64,000 nt of DNA from Polyodon spathula (GCF_017654505.1 NC_054534.1:48310788-48374787), one strand, 5' to 3'. Numbered from the stretch's first letter, positions 45,920-57,875 are shown. Program-made: numbers and translations. Notes: generated by a model not told the origin, from the letters alone.

Positions 45920-45976
45920 GTGCCTATAATAAGTATTTACCCCCCTTGGACGTTTTCACAGTTTATTGTGTTACAG
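45915..45976 (+). mobile_element. Tc1-like terminal-repeat fragment
   Basis: ACACAGTGCCTATAATAAG and CCCCCTTGGACGTTTTCACA resemble the terminal repeats of Tc1-like elements such as the one at 55529. Cut by the DIRS element. Confidence 0.6.
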
Positions 45977-46080
45977 AGAATGACAGCCATTACCAAACGG
46001 GAAGAGCCCTCTCTTACCGCCAATCGCTGAGCATGTATAAAAAAGCTGCCCTATCAGGGCCCTGCTGTGAGGAGGAGGTC
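45977..46080. repeat. DIRS terminal inverted repeat, left
   Basis: GAATGACAGCCATTACC, GAGCCCTCTCT, GCTGAGCATGTATAAAA and GCTGCCCTATCAG are repeated in inverse order at the right end. Confidence 0.88.
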
Positions 46081-46379
46081 CCTCCCACCTCCTGCTGAAG
46101 AGAGATGTCCTCACAGTAGCATATCGCCAGGGAAGGGTAATGGTTGTCCTTCTCTTTCCGGGAAACAGGGTTATGGTAATAACCTAACGTTCCTCATTAT
46201 ACAATACTGTCCGTATTCAATAAAACAGTGGCGTTATCAGTTCATTAATTTGAAAACTCGGCGCCTAGCTTTGGAGCCAATTGTGCAACATTCCCTTTCA
46301 ATGGAATGACAACCATTACCGAATGGGAAGCTGTACCAAAGCTGTCGTGGCTCCCGATTACCGACAGTACAGCCTCATG

Positions 46380-47965
46380 GTGATAACCACAGAGCCCACA
46401 TGACGCCTAAGGGCATGCCGCCTGCAACATCCTAGAGCCCAGAGATGGTCTCGGTCGGTTTGCAACATCAAGGCGGTACAAACGCGCAAATATCTGACTA
46501 CCTGTCCATGGAGCAGCATTGCATAGCTCATCCAAGGAGGCGCCATGAAGGAAAGCCCACGAAGTTGCCTGGCCCCTGGTAGAATGGGCCGTAATGTCCC
46601 TCGTCTGTCATTCATCTGCCACCCAGTGCGCTAGACGTTGCTTCGATAGGGCCTGACCTCTAGAGCGGGACCCATAGCAGACAAACAGCCGGATGCCGTC
46701 CTATCCAGGTAACAGCACAGAGACCAAACTGGGCAGAGTATGTGCTGTCTACAGTCAGTGCAGGAGAAGTCTGAAAGTTTCCAAAACCACTGGTTGGTTA
46801 ATATGGAATGAAGATACCACCTTTGGCAAAGAGGCTGGATTTGTTCTTAATGTTACCCATGAGTCATTTCCAGTGAAAGCCATACGTGTGTCATTGATGG
46901 ACAGCACATGAAGCTCACTTACTCGTCTGGCAGATGTAATGGCTATTAAAAACGGCACCTTCAAGGAAACAGGGCACAGTTCTGCCTGTGCCATGGGCTC
47001 GAATGGGGGACTCGTAAGGACCCGCAGTACCAGTTCTAGTTGCCACTTGGGGACCATACTTTTCATGGGAGGACCATACTTTTCATCCGAGCCCCTTTAA
47101 GAAATTGCACTGCCAGGAAATGTGCCCCAGGGGACACAGAGTCAATGTTGTCGTGGCACACTGATATTGCTGCCAGGTATACCTTCAAAGTGGACGCTGA
47201 TTTTCCTGCGTCAAACAGGTGTTGTAAGAAGGTTAATATTGTCTCAATAGGGCAGGTCACAGGATCGTGACCTTCAGCAATGCACCAGTCTTGGGAAACT
47301 TTCCATTTGTATAAGTACTGAGCTCTAGTGCTCGGCGCCCTAGCAGACTGCAGTGTTTCTACCACTACATCTGGCAAACGACATCTGAATAGATGGCTTA
47401 GCTCAAAGGCCAGACCCAGAGTTGGAGCTGGGCTGGGTTCGGGTGCCATAATAACCCTTCCGCTTGACTCAGGAGGTCCTTGTGTGGGAGCTGCCACGGT
47501 TGACCAGACAACATGTCGGAGAGGAGAGCAAACCAGGGGCGCGTCGGCTATCTGGGTGCAACCAGCAGAACCTGTGCTCTCTCCACCCTGATCCTCTCTA
47601 GTGTCAGTGGTATTGATGGTAGCACAGGGAATGCATAGAAGAGCCCCTGTGGCCAGGGTTGAGCTAGAGTGTCTACTCCCAGGGGGGTCCTGTGTCTCTC
47701 CATAGAAAACCATAGGGGGCAGTGAGTGGAGTCTGCTGTGGCAAAGAGGTCGACTCGTGCAACACGGAACCTCTCCCAAATCTGTTTCACCACTTGGGGA
47801 TGTAGTCTCCATTCTGAGCTGTCTGGAGATCTTCTGGACAGGAGGTCCGTTGACTTGTTGTCCACAACGGGGAGGTGAACCACCCTGATGGAACGCAAAT
47901 TTCTGTGCATCATTGACAGGAGTCTGTGTGCTGCGTGGTGAAGGCCCGGTGAGTGCAGACTGCAT
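46380..47965 (-). pseudogene. DIRS tyrosine recombinase remnant
   Basis: The enzyme integrates circular DIRS cDNA. The N-terminal SAM-like part reads APSTRAQYLYKWKVSQDWC (about 47360-47270) and continues to FLQHLFDAGKSASTLKVYLA and HFLAVQFLKGARM. The catalytic part begins in a second frame: FLIAITSARRVSELHVLS (from about 46960) includes the Arg of the active site in the usual TSARRVSEL context. The C-terminal part with the remaining His, Arg and Tyr is scrambled by frame changes at 46615-46360. At least two frame breaks; inactive. Confidence 0.82.
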
Positions 47966-48130
47966 TGGTGGTTTATGTAGGCTACCACTGGCCAGACCAG
48001 CACATGTTTGTGCACTAACTGCTGGCGAAAATTAGATAATGTCAGATTTACTTCCTGCAGCTCTTGGGCATTTATGTGCGCTTGCTGCCAATGTCCCTTC
48101 CACTGACCTCTTATTCCTCTCCCATTCCAG
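47548..48130 (-). pseudogene. DIRS RNase H domain, main part
   Basis: RGIRGQWKGHWQQAHINAQE, then VAYINHQCSLHSPGLHHAAH and VHLPVVDNKSTDLLSRRSPD, are the RNase H and downstream part of DIRS pol. The Trp-Ser-Asp segment before VAYINHQ is lost. The domain is cut at 48130 by the retrovirus-like insertion; its start (TDTSSLGWGAVW) lies beyond, at about 51530-51493. Confidence 0.82.
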
Positions 48131-48213
48131 TGTCGCAAGTAACGCTGAATCAGCTGGGCTGGTCAGTAAAACATTGAATCCCTTTGTATGGAGAATCTCA
48201 GTAACTAAGGCTC

Positions 48214-48894
48214 ATGGTTGTATTGTGTCTGCCAACTAATGATGTGAGGCAGAACAGTAATTGGATACCAGAAAATATGAATAACAGTGAGTTTTGGCCT
48301 TCTTCAGTATTCTGGATGGAAGGCATACCTCGCAAAGTGACCTTGTGTGAGCAGAAAGTAATGTATTGTAACAATGTGTACAGATCCAGAACTATTGTAC
48401 ATGGTGCAGAAGTAACCCTGACACATAAATTAAAACATAATCCTCTTGTTAATTGTGCATGAAATATGTGCCAAAGTAAGTCATCAGTGACTGTGCCCAG
48501 ACTTTGTCCGGCCTGCAGTCATTTGACTAAACACTGTAGAATCTTGTTTGAATGCAATGATTCTACAGGAGTTTATTTCTCCCATTTAAATGTAAACCCA
48601 AAAGATATTAAGAGGATTGAGTGCATGAGTTGTGAAGGAGATCACTTAGTGAAATGGGCACATCTAGGTAAATTGGAATGTGTAGAAGGTGTCCCAGCTA
48701 AACGTGTCCAAGTATCTTGTAGGTACGAGGTGAGGAAGATGGCATCTCACACCTGTGATGCTAAACTTTGGATAAAGAGACCTGTGATAGTATTTTCGGA
48801 GCCAACCAGAGCTGATCCCAGCACAGAAGTTGAATCCTGCTGGGAACGTGGAGATATGCTGGACATGCAATTTCAAAAATGGAATGAACTTTGA
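48214..48894 (+). pseudogene. Cys-rich ORF of unknown function in the retrovirus-like element
   Basis: A 227-codon frame with one TGA at 48460-48462. The second part (48466-48894) holds several Cys pairs (CPAC, CMSC) and many Cys and His residues, suggesting metal binding or disulfides. It lies upstream of the 3' LTR, where retroviral env or accessory genes lie. I see no clear signal peptide, transmembrane segment or fusion motif, so I do not assign it to Env. The frame is closed by a stop just before 48214, so it may be the end of a longer broken gene. Confidence 0.5.
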
Positions 48895-49995
48895 TATAAA
48901 AATGAAGTGTTAGAGTCTTTTTGGAAGGAGCGATAAAGAGAGAGTATCCTTGTACCACCAGTAAATGGCTCTCTTGTTCCATGAAATAGGTCAGTCTACA
49001 CATGTTTTTAATTAAGTACTTAGTAAAATGGGAATTTCTAAGAAAATATATAATGAATGATTTACCACTTGTATATCTTATCTTTAGAAAGCATGACGCT
49101 AGATAAAAAGCACCATTCCGGCTAAAAAGTGAACGTTAATCTACAAATTTATATTCCAACAAAATAAGATAAGAAAGGGATTCTTTACCACAATAAATTA
49201 ATATTAATCCTTGAACAACCAAAGTCTTAAGAAAAAACCTGTCTCGGCTGGATTTTCTATGAACAAAGAACAGGGTCAAGCCTAGTTCAATCATTATAAA
49301 AATATAAGAGTCAAATGCAGTTATATTAGTTGATGTTTGGATTTAAATCTTAGAGGGAACCACCAAAGAAATAAAGTGATAATATAAATTCTAGGAGCAA
49401 CTGTTAAACTGAAGTAAATTAATTGAACGATTATCTTATAATGAAACAAGTTCAGTGCTAATTGATACTGTTTATAGTTCATAATAGTTAAAAAATAGTA
49501 ATTAGACACAAAGGTATTATAAATTAATAAAATAAATGATTAACTCCTTTTTTAGACAGCATGATATTTGAAACTAAAAATAATTATTTGATTTCATAAG
49601 ATTAATAATATGTTTTAAGTATTTGCTATAATAAAAAAAAAAAACATATTATTCAAAACTGACAAGTATTATTGCTTGTTCATGACTTCACTTTAGTGAT
49701 AAGAAGATTCAAAGCTGGAGCAGTATTCGATTTAATTAAATGGGAAAATGATACAGTTTTATTTCTCCTATTGAACAACAAGACCTCTAGACATTATGAT
49801 ATCCATTGAATTACATAATATAAAAGGCGTTGTGTTATGTTTTTGTGTTAAGTTTGTAATGATATACTATAATGTACCTTGTTGTTAATCCACTATACTA
49901 TTGTCTAATGACGGTAGATGGAGTCCTTATAATGTGGTTCTTTGAAACTGCTGCATTGAAAAAGCGGGCCTCTCTCCTTATCCAAAAAGGAGGAA
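48895..49995 (+). other. AT-rich noncoding part of the retrovirus-like element
   Basis: No frame of note. It ends with the purine run AAAAAGGAGGAA at 49984-49995, which looks like a polypurine tract. Confidence 0.55.
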
Positions 49996-51492
49996 TGTCC
50001 TTGGGTCCTTATAGATTTGGAAATTTAAGGTTTATGGAGTTAGTGGTTTAGCACAGATAAGAATATGTCTTGAAATAATATGCAAAAATTATGGCTTAAC
50101 AGACATGTATAGGTCATAAATCTAAAAAGTGTTTGCACAGACTCTGGCTTTGTAAAAAGCAAGAAACTGTGGAAAACTGCTTGGAATAGCACATTCAAAA
50201 GTCAGGTACAGGTCAGAGCCTGGTTAGTACAATTTTTAAGGGATAAATAATTCTGATGAAAACTATTACCACTTAAACTTAGTGAAGCTAATTGACTTAA
50301 ATACTGCATGAGACAATCTTTTGTCAAATACTCTGTTAGACATTGGTATATGGAATTAAAACTGACTCATTAGCAAAATGATGAAACAATATGAGGTTAA
50401 AAGAAACACATACCTTTAATTTAGTAAAATATAATCAATTAGAAGAGGATGTCACATATTAAGAACATCTCTCATATATAACACATATAAAAATAGTGTT
50501 TTGCATGCGCATATAACAGTAGTGTTTTTATATTATATTATAAACCAAGATCCTGGGAACATTGGTTCACTTAACTTTTCAGATAAAGGAGGGGCTCGGA
50601 GGAAAACAAGGAATGAGATCATAAGAGTTGAAACAAATGTGAAGTTTTGAATTTATTTGAGTAGATGACACCTATTAATTCTGAAAAGTTAGTCCGGATC
50701 TTTTGAAAAACTATTATTTGTAAAATGGATAAGAACTGTCTCACTGATTAATGATTGGATTTAATTGAGGCGTCCCATGTATTCCAATGGGATGAAAAAC
50801 CTATATAACTTCTAGGTAAATTACAATAGACCACCACACTTATCACAGACAGGGTAAGGTGGTCCATCTTCTGCAAAACAAAACACAATTGAGCTGAATG
50901 AACTCAGTTTAATTTGCCTGGTGAAGACAGTCCTATCCTTTTACGATCTATATTCAAGGGTAAGCATTAATCAATTATTATTTAATCTCACATGTATTGC
51001 ATGTATTGCTATAAGGGACTCACGCTATGTTTTAGAAATTAGAGAGTGATTTGTTGAATGTGCTAAAATAGATCATTGGGTACTTTAAGTGACATGTTCT
51101 TGGCCTGCTTGTCGGCCTTGAATACATACATATATACGTGTATTACAGTGTTAACGTTGATATCTGTTAAGACTCTGTACTGCCCAGTGTGTCTGTCAGC
51201 TGGGGATACAAAGTAGCCTGTAACTACTACTTAAATCTAATATTTAACCGTTAATAAACCGAACGAGTACTAATCATACTCCGATTCATAAAAAACTTTA
51301 AATACATGAGTCTGCCAATTTCTTGGGTGCTATATTAATCATCTGGATATATTGCGGGTCCAGTGCAGGAACAATACCCCACTAGGAATAATACCATCTC
51401 TGTCCTCCTAGCGTCTCCCCTGAGATAAGAGTATATGCTGAGCTATATGGAAAGAGTACGTAAAGAAATCTGTACCTACGGACTTTGTGACA
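49996..51492 (+). repeat. 3' LTR of the retrovirus-like element
   Basis: It starts TGTCCTTGGG directly after AAAAAGGAGGAA and ends TTTGTGACA; 1497 bp, long for an LTR. A TATA box CTATATAAC lies at 50801-50809 with six-base arms TCCCAT (50773-50778) and ATGGGA (50787-50792) upstream. AATAAA occurs near 51254. Confidence 0.65.
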
Positions 51493-52497
51493 CCAGACCG
51501 CTCCCCAGCCCAGGCTGGATGTGTCTGTAGTGACCACTTCCCTTCTGTGAGGGGATCCGATGGGAGATCTGAAACGCAGATTGCCAGGACGGAGCCACCA
51601 CGCACCAGCCGGTACCTATCTGAACAGGGAGAGTATCGTTTCCAATGACCGAATCCTGTCTTCTGACGGTGAGGCAAGCACGCTCACAGAGTTCAGTTTG
51701 ATTCCCAGAAACACTGTGGACTGAGACGGTATGAAGTTGCTCTTCTGTTGATGTATCGAGAGCCTTAGCATCATCACATGATCTATGACCTGTTTGGTGT
51801 GTGCCTCGGCGCGTGCTTTGGAATGCATGCAAACTAACGAATCGTCCAGATAGTTCAGGATCTGAATAGCCTGCAGTCTAAGTGGAGCCAGTGCTGCATC
51901 CATGCACTTTTAAAATGTGCGGGGTGCAAGAGAGAGGCCAAATGGCATCTGGCAGAATTCGTATGCGTTGCCTTGAAAGGCAAAACGCAGATACTTTCTG
52001 TGCGCGGGACAGATCTGGACATGGAAGCAGGCATCTTGCAGGTCGATCGATGTGAACCAGTCACCTGGTTGGACGGACTGGAGGATACGCTGTGCTGTCA
52101 ACATGCTGAACTTCCTCTGTTTGAGGAACAAGTACAGGACCCTGAGGTCCAGAATAGGTCTGAAACCGTCGTCCCTCTTGGGCACCAGGAAGTATCTGGA
52201 GTAAAAGCCGCTGAGGGCATCGCTAGGATTTACCAAGCACACAGCGTTCTTCTGTTGAAGATTGGCGATTTCCTGTTGAAGGAGTATCGCTCACGCTGGT
52301 TCAATGGTGGTGAGGAGCTTACCCTTGAAGGGTGGCGGACCTAAGCGGAATTGTAGAGCGTATCTGTGTTTCATTGTCGATAGCACCTGGGTGCAACCTT
52401 GCCATGGGTCGTGTCCAGTGGTCAGTCTGGTTGGGGGGTGGGGGGGCAGCTGGGGCCCCTCAGGGGCGGTCTCCCTTGGGCTTGGGAGAGTGCACAT
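51493..52497 (-). pseudogene. DIRS reverse transcriptase and start of RNase H
   Basis: The enzyme copies DIRS RNA. Blocks in order: LQFRLGPPPFKGKLLTTIEP (52360-52297), FLVPKRDDGFRPILDLRVL, WFTSIDLQDACFHV (motif A with catalytic Asp), FEFCQMPFGLSLAPRTF-like motif B (YEFCQMPFGLSLAPRTF here) and ILNYLDDSLV (catalytic LDD, about 51846-51817). The frame 52242-51616 has one TAA at about 51911; the N-terminal block is in another frame. TDTSSLGWGAVW of RNase H ends at the insertion. Confidence 0.85.
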
Positions 52498-53446
52498 CTT
52501 TCTTAGGCCCCGGCCTTGGTCTCTAGCCAGAGAACCGTTTCCCCCTTACCGCCGGCTCTTCCTCTGCCTGCTTGCTTGTTCTGGGGTGGAGGGCAGCGTT
52601 CAAGCCAAGTTGCTCCTGCAAGCCGGAATTGCACTGCACAAACTTTCACCAAATAACCTGTTATCACCCATCACGAGCACTACTACATGCACCCAGGACT
52701 GGTGACCATGTTTTAGTATTGTGGGACAGATAACGTTTATTGTTTGGGGATATGCATTCTTGAGCATTGTGTCAGTTGTCCTACAGGGCTTGGATGGGCA
52801 AATGGAGTCTTTGTCCCCTCTGGTAAAGGTGGAGTCTTACACAAGTACCGTGACCATCTCCCCAGTGGTGGGGAACTTGCCCAGGTGAGCTTCTTGTCAA
52901 GCAGGGGTTCTGCCATTCTGGAGCTTGAGGGAGCGGATGCTGGGTTGCCCCAAGAGGTGCGAACCAGCTTCAGAAAGTCCTGGCACAATGGTAGGGCTTG
53001 CTATGGATGCCCCTTTTGTTTCGGGAAGCGGTTCCCTTGCTGTTCAAGCTGGTGCAAAGTTAATACGGTGTCGGGGTCGGCGCCGAGAAGAGTACAGTCG
53101 ATGCCGTGCTGATGTAGCCGAGTGAATCGGTGTCGGCGTCAGTAGAAAGCGCAGCCTCAGTAGGAAAGCCCGAGGCTTGATAGGGGCCCAAGCTGCAAGG
53201 TAGCCGAGGCAGAATAAATCAGTGAAGAGAATGACACAGAGACACTGCGGGGTCACTCTACAGCACCACAATAGCTCAACCAATGGTAAATTAAGCCTAC
53301 ATGAGGTAGTAAAGAGACAATGGCTGCTTGCCAATCTCAATAAGAGGGCTCAAGACCAACTCTAATCAGTAAAACTGATGCGAGACTAAGGCAAGAGCGA
53401 TATGCGTTGTGAGGATGACCCTCTTCAACAGGAGGTGGGAGGGCCG
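52498..53446 (-). other. Decayed DIRS gag region
   Basis: Position fits DIRS ORF1. Only broken frames remain (for example 52988-52737), with Pro- and Ser-rich content and no motif I can name. Confidence 0.4.
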
Positions 53447-53552
53447 CCTCACAGCAGGACGCTGATAGGGCAGCTTTTATATATGCTCAGTGATTGACGA
53501 TCAGAGAGGGCTCTTTCCATTTGGAAATGGTTGTCATTCCATTGAAAGGGAA
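53447..53552. repeat. DIRS terminal inverted repeat, right
   Basis: Inverse of the left repeat, extended outward by the ATTCCATTGAAAGGGA segment that also occurs inverted at about 46292-46310. Confidence 0.88.
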
Positions 53553-54279
53553 TTACAGTTAACAGAACTCCTTCTCCCGCCTCAGCTAACTTATGATTGA
53601 ACTGCTGCATAGAAAATACATGTCTTTGATTGGTTGATAGTATCACTGATCTGGCTTTAGGAAAACGTTAGCATGCCTTTCACAGCAAGAGTGCCCTGAT
53701 GGTGTTTGGCTCTCCAAATTGCAGCTGCCCACCACTACACTTGAAATGCACAGCAACATATGGAATAGCCAAATAAAGCAATGGGCCACAAGATGGGTGT
53801 ATGACGTATTTATACAATTAATTTACAGATGTGTGGCAACACACAGCAAAGATAACAGGCAGGACCCCCCTCCCCTCTTCATCCTTCTCTCAATCTTCAT
53901 TTCTATGCTTTGATGGTACACGTTGGATGCCAGTATGCCTGTGGAGCAGTGAAGAACACTTATAACTGTATATGTAAACACACTACTTCTGTCCATCATA
54001 TCAATACATTGATAAAACACATAACTGATCCGTCCATACAGTGTGTGCGGATGGGGTGGTTGGGGTTCTGTACTATTGTCTGTTTGTACTATTGTACCCA
54101 ACTCCAGAGTGGACTGTTACTCCAACACTATTTGAGCCAGTGGTGCGCAGTTACTGGAACTAGCGCATCACAATTATCATGCAGTTATTGGTATATTCAG
54201 ATGAATTAGGGTTTTTGCCCAATTCAAATTTGATTGTGTTAAGTGCATGTTGAATGTCCACCTCAATATGCACTTAGAT
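53553..54279. other. No recognisable gene or element
   Basis: Chance frames only. Confidence 0.5.
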
Positions 54280-54857
54280 GTGTAAAGCACGGGGATAACA
54301 AAAACAGGGCACAGTCCAGAACAAAACAAACTGACGGTCACCAGTCTTGGGTGAGTGCAGTCGTGATGGTGGTCAGTACAAACACAGATAGTGTGGTGGG
54401 CAGTGGTGCTCCGGACAGTGCTGACCCTTGGCTACAGTTCCGAGTAGTGCGTTAACTGTCTGGTGGTAAAAAACACAGATAATTACACAGACAAACACAA
54501 CCAAACACAACACGTAATTCTCTTTAACAACAAGAGCTCCTCTCTCGAGCCTTCTCTCTCCAAACTTTAACCCAAACGAAGGAAGAGATCAGCGTTACCC
54601 CAGCCCCTATATGTAATCCCGCATGACATCTAGGTAAACGATTGCAGCTGCCTTATTACTTGCAGCTGCCCCTCGTTTACCTTTCAGGTCAATACAGTCT
54701 TACAACAGAGTGTCGCTTCTTACCAGGCTAACCGACTTCCCGGTCCTGGAAACAAACTGTCAGGCCAGCCCTTCCAAATACTTCTCCTCCCGTTCTTTAG
54801 CGCCCTCACAGGTCGGGAGGGAGACTTATCACCAGAAATCATTGTATTTCTGTCACA
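54280..54857 (-). mobile_element. LTR of the 25-kb family
   Basis: The minus strand begins TGTGACAGAAATACAATGAT at 54857 and follows the inner LTR at 25440-26101, with arms GGTAAACGA / TCGTTTACC at 54681-54673 and 54641-54633. The other end is diverged and its limit is approximate. Confidence 0.75.
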
Positions 54858-54876
54858 AGATGTTATATATGTTATT

Positions 54877-55426
54877 ATGGAAACAAAAAACCGAGGCTTA
54901 TTGCTTGTATGTTTTTGCCGCAAATTCACTAGTGATGCAGTATATAGGTTTGCATCACCATCAACTTTAGGTAAACTGGGCTCGCTATATCATGCAGCAT
55001 TCAGGTGCATTACAAATACAAGGTTTAATAGTCATCGTTGTATATTATACAATTCGGTAGGCTGGACTTCTTTGGCTTTACGCAGGTTAAGCACTTATAT
55101 TCTGGTATATAAGGCTAGTCAATGTAAATTACCCGCTTATTTACCTTACAGCTTTCCACAGTAACCATAGCCTCAAATCTCATTCTTTTTTGCATTTTAA
55201 AATCCCAAATGTGCATACTGAAGCTGGTAAAGGATCCTTTGCTTATTATGCCCCATGGTCCTGGAATGAGTTCCAGCCCAAACTAAAGCTGCAGACCAAG
55301 ATATCTTTATTACAATTTAAGAGTAAACTGCATGATTTCATGACTGAGAGTTGTAAATGTTTTAAATATTTGACTACTTTTCTGTATTTTGATTATTGGT
55401 TTAAATGTGATTTGCCCGTGTCTTAA
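54877..55426 (+). pseudogene. LINE C-terminal relic, clade uncertain
   Basis: Frames 54877-55164 and 55190-55426 read LGKLGSLYHAAFRCITN, HRCILYNSVGWTSLALRR and FAYYAPWSWNEFQPKLKLQT. This is the region after the reverse transcriptase in several LINE clades. It differs from both other LINE families here. Confidence 0.65.
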
Positions 55427-55449
55427 TTGTATTTTGTTGTGTATTTGTT

Positions 55450-55452
<3 letters not shown>

Positions 55453-55517
<65 letters not shown>
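55453..55517. repeat. (TA)n microsatellite
   Basis: About 65 bp of TA followed by (CA)n to the Tc1 end. Confidence 0.95.
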
Positions 55518-55528
<11 letters not shown>

Positions 55529-55530
<2 letters not shown>

Positions 55531-57116
55531 GTGCCTTGCAAAAGTATTCAGATCCTTGACCAATTCTCTCATATTACTGAATTACAAATGGTACATTGAA
55601 ATTTCATTCTGTTCAATATTTTATTTTAAAATACTTAAACTGAAAATCAGTTATTGTAAGGTGACATTGGTTTTATGTTGGGAAATAGTTTAAAGAAAAA
55701 TGAAAAATTGAAATATCTTGCTTGCTTAAGTATTCAACCCCCACACATTAATATTTGGTAATTGGTAGTCTTTTGGGGTAAGTATGTACCAGCTTTGAAC
55801 ACAGTGTCGGAGTGATTTTGGCCCATTCTTCTTGGCAGATTTGCTCCAGGTTGTTCAGGTTGGTTGGACACCGCTTGTGGACCGCAATTTTCAAACAGTG
55901 CCACATATTCTCAATGGGATTGAGATCAGGACTTTGACTGGGCCACTGTAGGACATTCACCTTTTTGTTTTTGAGCCACTCCAATGTTGCTTTGGCCTTG
56001 TGCTTGGGATCATTGTCCTGCTGAAAGGTGAATTTCCTCCCAAGCTTCAGTTTTTTTTAGCGGACTGAAGCAGAGTCTCTTGCAGCATTTTCCTGTATTT
56101 TGCTCCACACATTCTTCCTTCAATTGTAAAAAGATGCCCAGTCCCTGCTGATGAGAAGCATCCCCACAGCATGATGTTGCCACCACCATACTTCACTGTA
56201 GGGATGGTGTGTCTTGAGGCATGGGCAGTGTTAGGTTTGCGCCACACATAGCGCTTTGAGTTTTGACCAAAAAGCTCTATCTTTGTCTCATCTGACCACA
56301 AAACCTTTTCCCACATCACAGCTGGGTCACTCTCATGCTTTCTGGCAAACTCCAGACGTGCTTTCAGATGGTACTTTTTGAGTAACGGCTTATTTCTTGC
56401 CACCCTCCCATACAGGCCAGTGTTATGCAGAGCTCTTGATATGGTTGACTGGTGCACCATTACTCCACTCCCAGCCACTGAACTCTGTAGCTCCTTCAAA
56501 GTGATTGTTGGCCTCTCTGTGGCTTCTCTCACAAGTCTCCTTGTTTAAGTGCTGAGTTTTGAGGCCTTTTCTTGCCAGTGCCTGGGTGGTGTGATGCAGC
56601 TTCCACTTGATTATTGATCCAACTGTGCTCGCTGGGATATCCAAACACTTGGATATTATTTTGTACCCTTTCCCTAATCTATGCATTTGCATTACTTTAT
56701 CTCTAATTTCTGTAGAATGCTCTTTGGTCTTCATTTTCCTTCAGATTCACATCCTTACCAATGATCCTTCAACAGTGGGGTTTTTGTCCAGAAAATGTGA
56801 CAGCAACTTTAATGGTTCACAGGTGGAGGCCAATGGTAAGGTAATTGTGTCCTTGTTAGGGCAATTTCTTTCACCGGTGCAAACGGGGAGCTTCCACAGC
56901 ACAGGTGTTGAATACTTATGCAAGCAAGATATTTCAATTTTTTATTTTTCTTAAAAATATTTCCCAACATAAAACCAATGTCACCTTACAATAATTGATT
57001 CTGAGTTTCAGTGTTTAAAAAAAAATAATCAAACAGAACGAAATTTCAATGTACCATTTGTAATTCAGTAATATGAGAGAATTGGTCAGGGGTCTGAATA
57101 CTTTTGCAAGCCACCA
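55529..57116 (-). mobile_element. Tc1-like transposon with about 200-bp inverted repeats
   Basis: The terminal repeats (55529-55735 and about 56905-57116) are unusually long. They share CAGTGCCTTGCAAAAGTATT, ACCAATTCTCTCATATTACT and further blocks. The element is about 1.59 kb, between two simple-repeat tracts. Confidence 0.92.
55748..56734 (-). pseudogene. Tc1-like transposase pseudogene
   Basis: Start ATG at 56734 (MKTKEHSTEIRDKVMQMHRL, helix-turn-helix part). A frame change near 56540-56520 leads into [20 protein letters not shown] and the first Asp motif [11 protein letters not shown] (56310). The second motif segment near 56040-55990 is shifted. The Glu motif NPIENMW (55925) is intact and the frame ends at 55748. 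All three catalytic residues may survive, but not in one frame. Confidence 0.9.
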
Positions 57117-57140
57117 TGTGTGTGTGTGTGTGTGTGTGTG

Positions 57141-57204
<64 letters not shown>
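57117..57204. repeat. (TG)n then (TA)n microsatellite
   Basis: About 24 bp of TG followed by about 60 bp of TA, between the Tc1 end and the LINE 3' end. Confidence 0.95.
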
Positions 57205-57212
<8 letters not shown>

Positions 57213-57382
57213 TTTGATTTTCATTACATGAGATTAGATTTTGAACTCGGCTTTCGCCAAGCTAAGCACCAACTAAGACATAGCTTTGCAGTAAACTAAT
57301 ATGATCCATCTGCATCTCGATCCATTTGCATCGTTTTCCATCTGTTGATGTAGATATCCTTCTGTCTGGTGTTGATTGCTGA

Positions 57383-57505
57383 AGTGTAATGCTGGCTCCA
57401 GGGATCAGCTCATTTTGCCTCCCCAGTGCATCAGCACACACAACGGCTGCGATGCTGGCTCCAGGGATCAACCCAGTGCGGTCTCCCCAGCGCATCAGCA
57501 TTACA
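57383..57505. repeat. Direct repeat in the LINE 3' UTR
   Basis: GATGCTGGCTCCAGGGATCA-type units occur twice, about 65 bp apart, each followed by a CCCCAGYGCATCAGCA segment. Confidence 0.85.
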
Positions 57506-57875
57506 ACCGTCTGGATTGAGCTAAGTAGGGTACATCTCTGGGGTCTTCAAGTGGGCACCTTCCATCCTCAGTGTTTCGTCGACTAGCCCACAACACCTCA
57601 ACAGGGCTCAACAGTGACTCTGGCGTCCCAGCATCACCCCCCTCCATCCCCCACTCAGCTCAGCCCAGCTTACTTACCTGTATATCAGCGTTGCTTTCTT
57701 TCTATTGTGCTTGAGATCCCCATCCAGAATCTTTCTGTCTCAACCATGCCAGTTGCTGCTCCTTTCTGCTGCTTCAGGTAAGTTCTTCACTGTGCGACAC
57801 AACGCTTGGCCACTGAACCCAACATCTTTAAGAAACTGGATTGTAGATGTGCCACAAATCCTCGACAACCCACCT

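Larger units (their letters stand above)
48131..51492 (+). mobile_element. Retrovirus-like LTR element nested in the DIRS element
   Basis: It interrupts DIRS RNase H between GWGAVW and NGRGIRG, so both junctions are known to the base or nearly so. The inserted sequence begins TGTC, ends TGTGACA and is flanked by CCAG on both sides (48127-48130, 51493-51496), the 4-bp duplication size of many retroviruses and gypsy elements. It holds one interrupted ORF, about 1.1 kb of AT-rich sequence and a 3' LTR. No gag, pol or complete 5' LTR is visible. Confidence 0.75.
45977..53552 (-). mobile_element. DIRS-type tyrosine-recombinase retrotransposon
   Basis: Inverted terminal repeats of about 100 bp (45977-46080 and 53447-53552) bound minus-strand remnants in the DIRS order: gag-like region, reverse transcriptase, RNase H and tyrosine recombinase. 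A second stretch like the terminus at about 46285-46330 fits the internal complementary region expected of DIRS elements. Without the nested insertion it is about 4.2 kb, so parts of gag and pol are lost. Confidence 0.85.

Noticed and set aside
48466..48894. Calling the Cys-rich ORF a retroviral envelope gene
   Set aside because: No signal peptide, cleavage site, fusion peptide or membrane anchor is visible; only position suggests it.
53719..54209. Frames of 64-99 codons between the DIRS element and the next LTR
   Set aside because: No motif, no splice support and ordinary length for random AT-rich sequence.
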